A stretch of 11,015 nucleotides of DNA from Bacillota bacterium (GTDB lineage: Bacteria; Bacillota_A; Clostridia; Peptostreptococcales; Anaerovoracaceae). Within the stretch, counting starts at the first letter, position 1; each line of letters begins with the position of its first letter. Shown here in pieces: positions 7,076-11,015 of this stretch. Position numbers and translations under genes: made by a program. The notes beneath the pieces are model-generated. The model saw only the letters and a program-made list of their open reading frames with translations, was not told the DNA's origin and searched no databases. Where the stretch lies: assembly GCA_017437925.1 (NCBI GenBank), contig JAFRWQ010000078.1, positions 1 to 11,015 of the forward strand. The letters are read 5' to 3'.

Positions 7076-7369
7076 ATGCTTACAGGAAAACAGAGATCAT
7101 ATCTCAAGAGCCTTGCCAACGGCCTTGAGACCGCGGTATACATCGGCAAGAACGACCTCACCGAGGCCACTCTCGCTGAGATGGACGATTACCTCGCGGC
7201 TCACGAGCTGGTAAAAGTTAAGGTCCAGGAGAGCTGCGGCCTTGACGTAAAGGAGCTGGCCAACGAAGCCGCAGGAAAGCTTAACGCAGAGTTCGTCCAG
7301 GCCATAGGCCGCCGCTTCGTGCTGTACAAGGAAAACAAGGATAAAAAGACCATAGAACTGCCCCGCTGA
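7076..7369 (+). CDS. yhbY: YhbY-type CRM-domain RNA-binding protein
   Basis: The protein has 97 residues, the full length of the single-domain CRM (YhbY) family, which binds RNA and associates with precursors of the large ribosomal subunit. The start MLTGKQRSYLKSLANGLE, the VYIGKNDLTEATLAE loop (21-35, the GKxG-type RNA-binding turn, here GKND), HELVKVKV (43-50) and IGRRFVLYKE (77-86) are all diagnostic. The ATG follows the Nudix stop without a gap, with GGAAAGGA as binding site. In many Firmicutes yhbY sits beside obg and nadD; here it is in a different operon between a Nudix gene and a transporter. Confidence 0.93.
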   Translation: MLTGKQRSYLKSLANGLETAVYIGKNDLTEATLAEMDDYLAAHELVKVKVQESCGLDVKELANEAAGKLNAEFVQAIGRRFVLYKENKDKKTIELPR

Positions 7370-7373
7370 CCCC

Positions 7374-8741
7374 ATGAACGCCATGCTTCTTACAGGAATA
7401 TTCATAACCCTGGCCGTGATAATAGGGGCCAGCGTATACTCGGGAAGAAAGGTCAAGACCTCGGCCGACTTCGACACCGCCGGCAAAAAAGCCGGGTCCT
7501 TCGAAGTCGCGGGGGGCATAATGGGGACCCTTGTCGGAGGCTCCTCCACCATAGGCACCGCCCAGCTGGCCTACAACTACGGCCTTTCCGCCTGGTGGTT
7601 CACCCTGGGCGCCGGCATAGCCTGCCTGGTCCTTGCCCTGTTCTATGTAAAGCCCATGAGGCGCATGGACTGCCCCACCATCACCGGCATGATCTCAAAG
7701 GAGTTCGGAGCCCCGGTGGGGAAGCTGGCTTCGGTCCTCTCGGCCTTTGGCACCTTCATAAACATCATATCCCAGCTGCTCTCGGCGACGGCCATAATCG
7801 AGTTGCTGTTTCCAGCCCTGCCCCTCACGGTCTCCCTGCTGATCTCGGCGGCCGTCATGATGATATACGTGATATTCGGAGGGGTGAGGAGCGCCGGCTT
7901 CGTGGGCATATTCAAGCTGCTGCTGCTCTACTTCGCGGTGATCCTCGGGGGAGCGACAGCCCTTAAGCTCTGCGGAGGCTTTGACGCGCTCTACGGAAGC
8001 CTTGACCACGCGAGATACTTCAACCTCTTCGGAAGAGGCATAGGCACCGACGGAGGCGCGGGAGTCTCCCTCATACTGGGAGTGCTCTGCACCCAGAGCT
8101 ACGCCCAGGCCCTGCTGGCCGGAAAGTCCGACGCGGAGGCAAAAAAGGGCGCCCTGATCAGCGCCTTCATGATACCTCCAATAGGCGTGGGCGGCATACT
8201 TATAGGCCTTTACATGAGGCTCAACTACCCGGAGCTGGCTTCCGCCAAGACCGCCTTCCCCCGCTTCATCTCCATGAACATGCCCCCCTTCATCTGCGGG
8301 GTCATATTTGCGACCCTCTTCATCGCCGTGGTGGGGACCGGAGCGGGCCTTGCTCTCGGCATAAGCTCCATCGTGAGCAACAACCTGATAAAAATAAAGG
8401 ACCCGGGCAAAAAGCTGCTCTTTTCAAGGGCCGTCATCGCGGCCGTGCTGCTGCTCGCCTGCGTCTTCAGCACCGGTTCTTTGGGCGACGTGATACTCAA
8501 CTTCGCCTTCATGTCCATGGGCCTTCGGGCCGCCGTGGTCTTCGCTCCCTTATGCTGCGCCCTGTGGCTCTCGGGGAAGGTATCTCCCCGCTGGGCAGCG
8601 GCCGCTGTCGTCACGGGGCCGCTCACGGTGCTGGTCTTCGGGCTTTTGGACGTGCTGTCCTTCGATCCCCTGTTCCTGGGGATAGGCGCTGCTCTCGCCT
8701 GCTGCGCCATAGGTTATTTCGCGAAAAAAAGAGAGGCCTAG
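7374..8741 (+). CDS. Sodium:solute symporter family (SSS) transporter
   Basis: The 455-residue protein is rich in hydrophobic helices (about 12-13 segments), with the SSS-family start: a first helix (about 4-23), a DFDTAGKKAGS loop, and the unwound second helix GGIMGTLVGGSSTIGTAQ (48-64), where sodium and substrate bind in this LeuT-fold family. YNYGLSAWWFTLGA (68-80) and GMISKEFG (105-112) follow the family pattern. It imports a small solute with sodium across the cytoplasmic membrane; the solute (amino acid, sugar, vitamin or organic acid) cannot be read from the sequence. At 455 residues it is on the short side for the family but complete. It starts 4 bases after the yhbY stop with no ribosome binding site of its own, so expression probably depends on translational coupling; the ATG at 7383 is an alternative start. 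Last gene of the operon. Confidence 0.9.
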   Translation: MNAMLLTGIFITLAVIIGASVYSGRKVKTSADFDTAGKKAGSFEVAGGIMGTLVGGSSTIGTAQLAYNYGLSAWWFTLGAGIACLVLALFYVKPMRRMDCPTITGMISKEFGAPVGKLASVLSAFGTFINIISQLLSATAIIELLFPALPLTVSLLISAAVMMIYVIFGGVRSAGFVGIFKLLLLYFAVILGGATALKLCGGFDALYGSLDHARYFNLFGRGIGTDGGAGVSLILGVLCTQSYAQALLAGKSDAEAKKGALISAFMIPPIGVGGILIGLYMRLNYPELASAKTAFPRFISMNMPPFICGVIFATLFIAVVGTGAGLALGISSIVSNNLIKIKDPGKKLLFSRAVIAAVLLLACVFSTGSLGDVILNFAFMSMGLRAAVVFAPLCCALWLSGKVSPRWAAAAVVTGPLTVLVFGLLDVLSFDPLFLGIGAALACCAIGYFAKKREA

Positions 8742-8810
8742 AGGGCAATACTGATAAGACAGTAATCCTATATGATTCAATGGGCAACTGTCAATCAGGA
8801 TTGGAAACAG

Positions 8811-8852
8811 CCAAAGGGCTATAGTGTGGTGGAAAACGCTATAGCCCTTTGG
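8811..8852 (+). terminator. Long hairpin after the symporter, probable operon terminator
   Basis: Arms 8811-8827 and 8836-8852 form a 17 bp stem (14 perfect pairs plus TGT/ACG with one wobble) around an 8-base loop, followed by a T-rich stretch from 8853. It is about 70 bases after the symporter stop and lies in AT-richer DNA, so it may belong to the incoming element instead of the operon. Bases 8742-8810 hold nothing else I can identify. Confidence 0.65.
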
Positions 8853-8886
8853 TGTTGTCTAGGCATTGTTTTCAAAAAGAATCAAC

Positions 8887-8916
8887 TTGCAAATAAATTC
8901 CAGACTTTTATATAAT
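8887..8916 (+). promoter_or_regulatory. Promoter of the cysteine-rich membrane protein gene
   Basis: TTGCAA (8887-8892), an 18-base spacer and a consensus TATAAT (8911-8916). The start codon is about 65 bases after the -10 box. Confidence 0.65.
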
Positions 8917-8950
8917 GTGTGTACACACAATCGATGCTAACATCGATGTG
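8916..8950 (+). promoter_or_regulatory. Palindrome and hairpin at the transcription start, candidate operator
   Basis: TGTGTGTACACACA (8916-8929) is a perfect 14-base palindrome that touches the -10 box and covers the likely +1 site. It is followed at once by a hairpin, ATCGATG (8930-8936) with CATCGAT (8941-8947) around CTAA, which extends by three more pairs over one bulged base. A repressor site or an RNA hairpin in the leader are both possible. The same core recurs at 10340-10353. Confidence 0.45.
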
Positions 8951-8980
8951 TAGTTTTGGGTTTGAAAGGGACGTATAAAA

Positions 8981-9850
8981 ATGTCTGAAACGTATTGCGG
9001 AAAATCTTGCGCTGAATGCAGTCAAAAAGAACTCCTGAATTGCCCTGGATGTAAGGCCGGTCCCGGTCGGCAATTCGGTGGAGACTGTGAATTGGCAAAA
9101 TGTTGCAGAGAAAAAGGTCATGAAACTTGCGATACGTGCGGATTTAATAGAAGCTGCACGACTCTACAAAGACGTGACCAGCAGCCCCAATATAGAAGAA
9201 TGAAAATCGAATCGGAGCAAAGACAAAAAGAGTTATTAGCTAATCGTGCGCTCATTCTGGGCAAGTGGCTTTGGATTCTGTTCTGGCTTGTTGTTCCTGC
9301 CACAATTGCAGGAATAATGAAAACTGAAAAAATAATGAGTGTTTCTCCCGGTATTTACTTGACTGGCCACATTTTGAATGCTGTCTGTTCCATTGCCTAT
9401 GGAATCATTCTTTTGAAGCTTTCTTCCGTGGAGGATAGATATCATACTGCAGGTATCTGTACTCTAATTACTGCAGGGGTAAGCATCCTTATAGCTTTCT
9501 TGTTTGGAGCATCAAAAGTGCCTACATGGTCACTGATCATTACCCTTCCTGCCGCAGTTGTCGGTTTGATTCGCGAGTATAATGAGTACAATGCACATTC
9601 TTCGGTACTCATTGGAGCTGATAATGAGCTGTCTGAAAAATGGACAAATCTGTGGAAGTGGTTTATTCGTTGTACGCTTGGAATGATAGGCAGCGTTGTC
9701 CTGGTATTAATTGCTCCCATTCTTGGGGCCATTCTGTTGATCGTTGCCTCAATCGGTACAGTAATAGTGAGTATTGCAAAACTCGTCTATCTGTACCGGA
9801 CTGCAAAGGTGTTCAGGGAGTATTCTGTTGATGGCTTTTCTTCGAAATGA
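8981..9850 (+). CDS. Cysteine-rich (DUF3795-like) membrane protein
   Basis: The protein has 289 residues. The first 60 carry eleven cysteines (6, 10, 13, 21, 24, 36, 41, 42, 50, 53, 59) in a layout like DUF3795 (YCGKSCAEC, CPGCKAG, CELAKCC, CDTCGF), likely a zinc-binding or metal-cluster module in the cytosol. A charged stretch (64-90) leads into about six membrane segments (roughly 92-112, 124-146, 157-175, 182-197, 231-253, 255-272). The C-terminus YRTAKVFREYSVDGF is cytosolic if the N-terminus is. GAAAGGGA lies about 10 bases before the ATG, and a good promoter is at 8887. It lies beside mobC in DNA of lower GC than the genes before 8741, so it is probably cargo of a mobile element. Function is unknown; metal sensing or a link to membrane transport are guesses. 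Confidence 0.8.
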   Translation: MSETYCGKSCAECSQKELLNCPGCKAGPGRQFGGDCELAKCCREKGHETCDTCGFNRSCTTLQRRDQQPQYRRMKIESEQRQKELLANRALILGKWLWILFWLVVPATIAGIMKTEKIMSVSPGIYLTGHILNAVCSIAYGIILLKLSSVEDRYHTAGICTLITAGVSILIAFLFGASKVPTWSLIITLPAAVVGLIREYNEYNAHSSVLIGADNELSEKWTNLWKWFIRCTLGMIGSVVLVLIAPILGAILLIVASIGTVIVSIAKLVYLYRTAKVFREYSVDGFSSK

Positions 9851-9884
9851 AAGAGCTTATGTACTGCAGCAAGGATAGATTCTT

Positions 9885-10232
9885 ATGCCAGATAACAAAA
9901 AACGACAGCGTCCAATACAGATAAAATTCTTTGTAAATGAGAAAGAGCATGAACTGATAAAAAAGAAAATGTCATTGCTCGGCACAGAAAATATGAGTGC
10001 CTATCTTCGCAAGATGGCAATCGACGGATATGTGGTTAAACTGGAAATGAATGAGCTCCGTGAACTGACTTCACAAATGAAGCGGATTGCGAACAGTGAA
10101 AATCAGATCGCCAAAAGATGTAATGCCACTGGGAGTATCGATAAAACCGATATAGAAGAGATACAAAAGAACCAGGAACAGATTTATCAGGGAATACGTA
10201 GTATTCTGCGTTCTCTTTCGGAACTTGAGTAA
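9885..10232 (+). CDS. mobC: MobC-family plasmid/element mobilization protein
   Basis: This 115-residue protein belongs to the bacterial mobilisation MobC family, accessory proteins of the relaxosome that bind near oriT and help the relaxase open the DNA. An N-terminal ribbon-helix-helix-like part, IQIKFFVNEKEHELIKKKM to MSAYLRKMAIDGY (11-49), is followed by the family motif NQIAKRCNATG (73-83) and a charged C-terminal helix. Length is normal for clostridial conjugative or mobilizable elements. AAGGAT at 9871-9876 precedes the ATG at 9885. In most relatives a relaxase gene follows directly; here none is seen in the next 780 bases, only a hairpin cluster, a leader and TnpW-like genes. The relaxase may be further along, upstream, or lost. 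Confidence 0.9.
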   Translation: MPDNKKRQRPIQIKFFVNEKEHELIKKKMSLLGTENMSAYLRKMAIDGYVVKLEMNELRELTSQMKRIANSENQIAKRCNATGSIDKTDIEEIQKNQEQIYQGIRSILRSLSELE

Positions 10233-10239
10233 TAATCAG

Positions 10240-10413
10240 CGCCGAAGGTGCGTAGCCGATTTTAAAAAATCGCTGGGGCTTTGGGGTACACCCCAACAAG
10301 TTTTTGTTTAAAGCTGTACTGCTTCAAACAAAAAGCACGATGTGTGTCCACACGTGCACTGCTTGCCAAGTACTGAACCAGGAAAAGCAGGATGGTGACG
10401 GCTGAAACCGTCA
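10240..10413 (+). other. Hairpin cluster downstream of mobC, candidate oriT
   Basis: Six inverted repeats follow one another: GCGCC/GGTGC (10240-10252); CGATTTT/AAAATCG (10257-10272); TTGGGGT/ACCCCAA (10281-10296); a 14 bp stem with one mismatch and 6-base loop (10301-10314 with 10321-10334); GCACG-A-TGTG with CACACGTGC (10335-10357); and TGACGG/CCGTCA (10396-10413). Such density next to mobC is typical of a transfer origin, where inverted repeats flank the nick site. The third hairpin, followed by CAAG and five T's, could also end the mobC transcript. I cannot identify a nick site, so oriT is an inference from position and structure. Confidence 0.45.
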
Positions 10414-10429
10414 ACCGCTTTCAGGTGTA

Positions 10430-10458
10430 TTGACAGTTCAAACCTGCGTTGGTATATT
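10430..10458 (+). promoter_or_regulatory. Near-consensus sigma-A promoter
   Basis: TTGACA (10430-10435), exactly 17 bases of spacer, then TATATT (10453-10458). This is the best promoter in the window. Transcription would start near 10465, about 265 bases before the first small gene, leaving a long leader. Confidence 0.8.
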
Positions 10459-10464
10459 TGTATC

Positions 10465-10732
10465 GGTCCTGAAAATGGATCATGGGGGAATCGGGTTCAT
10501 CCCGATTCGTTGCCGGTTCTCTCCAGAGTGAGACGAGTTCTCGGCGTATATAGAGTATCTGTCGGATAGGATAGATACAGTGAGCTGCATCAAGGCAGCT
10601 TCCGGCTGTTCGACTGCCGGGTTACATAGACACATATCGATTCAGGCGGACTCTCCGGGTTCGTCTATAGGTGCGTTTCTATGTGACCCGGCTCTTTTTG
10701 TCCGGAGAAATAGAAAAAGGAGAACAGCCAAA
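10465..10732 (+). ncRNA. Structured 5' leader of the TnpW-like genes, probable attenuator
   Basis: Between the promoter and the ATG at 10733 the transcript can form a series of stems: 10488-10495 with 10501-10508; 10555-10563 with 10570-10578; 10583-10588 with 10595-10600; 10602-10606 with 10616-10620; 10645-10651 with 10659-10665; and the large terminator stem 10616-10630 with 10678-10692. Two of these exclude each other, since GCCGG at 10616-10620 is needed by both the small stem and the terminator. TCTCCGG at 10652-10658 can instead pair with CCGGAGA at 10702-10708, just past the T-tract. Competing stems ahead of a terminator are the usual layout of transcription attenuation. The signal is not evident. 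Confidence 0.6.
10616..10699 (+). terminator. Intrinsic terminator inside the leader
   Basis: Arms 10616-10630 and 10678-10692 form a 15 bp stem with one G-T pair, closed by a long loop that has its own 7 bp hairpin, and followed by TCTTTTT (10693-10699). The next ribosome binding site, AAGGAG at 10717-10722, comes after it, so termination here would switch the genes off. Confidence 0.7.
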
Positions 10733-10927
10733 ATGAGAAACGTAAAAATCAACGAGTCCGGTCACATCGTGGTGAAGAATCTTTCGGCCTGGTGGATCCC
10801 GGAGATCAAAGTTGAACGTGAGATCCACGGAACAGTCTACACCGTCACCGGCAGTTTTGAAGGAAATGGGTTTCTGGAAAAGAAGCTCACCCGCATCCTG
10901 CTGAAAAATGTGGAGGATGCCAAATGA
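10733..10927 (+). CDS. Small TnpW-like protein of a mobile element
   Basis: The protein has 64 residues, starting at the ATG at 10733 with AAGGAG at 10717-10722. It contains VEREIHGTVYTVTGSFEG (about 28-45) and a basic C-terminal helix EKKLTRILLKN, a layout that recalls the small TnpW-type proteins of clostridial transposons and conjugative elements: a short beta hairpin around a GTxY-type motif followed by a helix with K-x-x-R-I. The assignment is from memory of the family pattern and is tentative; the function of TnpW is unknown. Its TGA overlaps the ATG of the next gene (ATGA), so the two are translationally coupled. The same frame is open further upstream to a GTG at 10580, but that region is the structured leader and has no ribosome binding site. 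Confidence 0.7.
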   Translation: MRNVKINESGHIVVKNLSAWWIPEIKVEREIHGTVYTVTGSFEGNGFLEKKLTRILLKNVEDAK

Positions 10928-11015
10928 CAAACGAGAAGAATTCGGTTATAATGGCACCAGCCAATCCTGTGCAGACAGTTGCCCCTGAAAAGGAGGAAAC
11001 AGAAATGTTAAGGGC
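10924..11015 (+). CDS. TnpW-like protein, 3' end beyond the window
   Basis: Thirty codons are visible: a polar, Thr/Glu/Pro-containing start (MTNEKNSVIMAPANPVQTV, then APEKEETEML), like the N-terminus of transposon-encoded TnpW proteins, whose conserved part would come next. It starts inside the stop of the gene before (ATGA overlap), with GGAGG at 10912-10916. An in-frame ATG at 11005 has its own very strong binding site (AAAAGGAGG, 10988-10996), so the true start, or a second start, may be there. Partial, hence low certainty on family. Confidence 0.55.
   Translation, partial: MTNEKNSVIMAPANPVQTVAPEKEETEMLR

Noticed and set aside
10580..10732. N-terminal extension of the 64-residue TnpW-like protein to the GTG at 10580
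   Set aside because: The stretch is the structured leader with a terminator and T-tract, GTG 10580 has no binding site, and the ATG at 10733 has a good one.
1..11015. tRNA, rRNA or CRISPR array
   Set aside because: Looking through both strands I saw no cloverleaf-like segment with a T-loop motif, no rRNA-like stretch and no regularly spaced repeats.

Overview
The window looks like a chromosome segment of an anaerobic, fairly GC-rich member of the Clostridia (Bacillota). The evidence is strong AGGAGG-type ribosome binding sites, clostridial-type MobC and TnpW-like proteins at the right end, and GC-rich genes that use many ATA and AGG codons. This placement is an inference from gene content and codon use, not from a marker gene.

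The layout has three compositional blocks. (1) Bases 1-150 are GC-rich and hold the last 12 codons of a gene and its terminator. They are followed by an AT-rich island (about 150-2185) with two genes: a polytopic membrane protein and, one base later, a secreted papain-like (C10/C39-type) cysteine peptidase broken by one in-frame TAA at codon 44. Right after the island, at 2222-2260, the 3' end of the left-edge gene is found again (35 of 39 bases identical, three of four differences synonymous). The island therefore lies between two copies of one gene end.

(2) Bases 2186-8741 are the GC-rich backbone. An M81 (MlrC-type) metallopeptidase on the + strand converges, over a bidirectional terminator, on a minus-strand gene with an odd architecture: a degenerate ECF sigma-factor-like domain in the cytoplasm, one membrane helix, an Ala/Glu/Gln-rich linker and an extracytoplasmic cyclophilin domain. 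Divergent from it runs a compact five-gene operon: a papain-like-fold protein of unknown role, a YcxB-like membrane protein, a MutT-type Nudix hydrolase, a YhbY-type RNA-binding protein and a sodium:solute symporter. Stops and starts are 0 to 10 bases apart, which suggests translational coupling.

(3) From 8742 to the end the base composition drops and the content becomes that of an integrative or mobilizable element: a strong hairpin after the symporter, a good promoter with an overlapping palindrome, a cysteine-rich (DUF3795-like) membrane protein, the relaxosome protein MobC, a dense cluster of hairpins (candidate oriT), a near-consensus promoter, a roughly 265-base structured leader ending in an intrinsic terminator (probable attenuator), and two overlapping small TnpW-like genes, the second cut by the window end. 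No relaxase, integrase, tRNA, rRNA or CRISPR array is visible. The points most worth following are the sigma-like/cyclophilin fusion, the attenuator leader and hairpin cluster of the mobile element, and the island with its broken peptidase.
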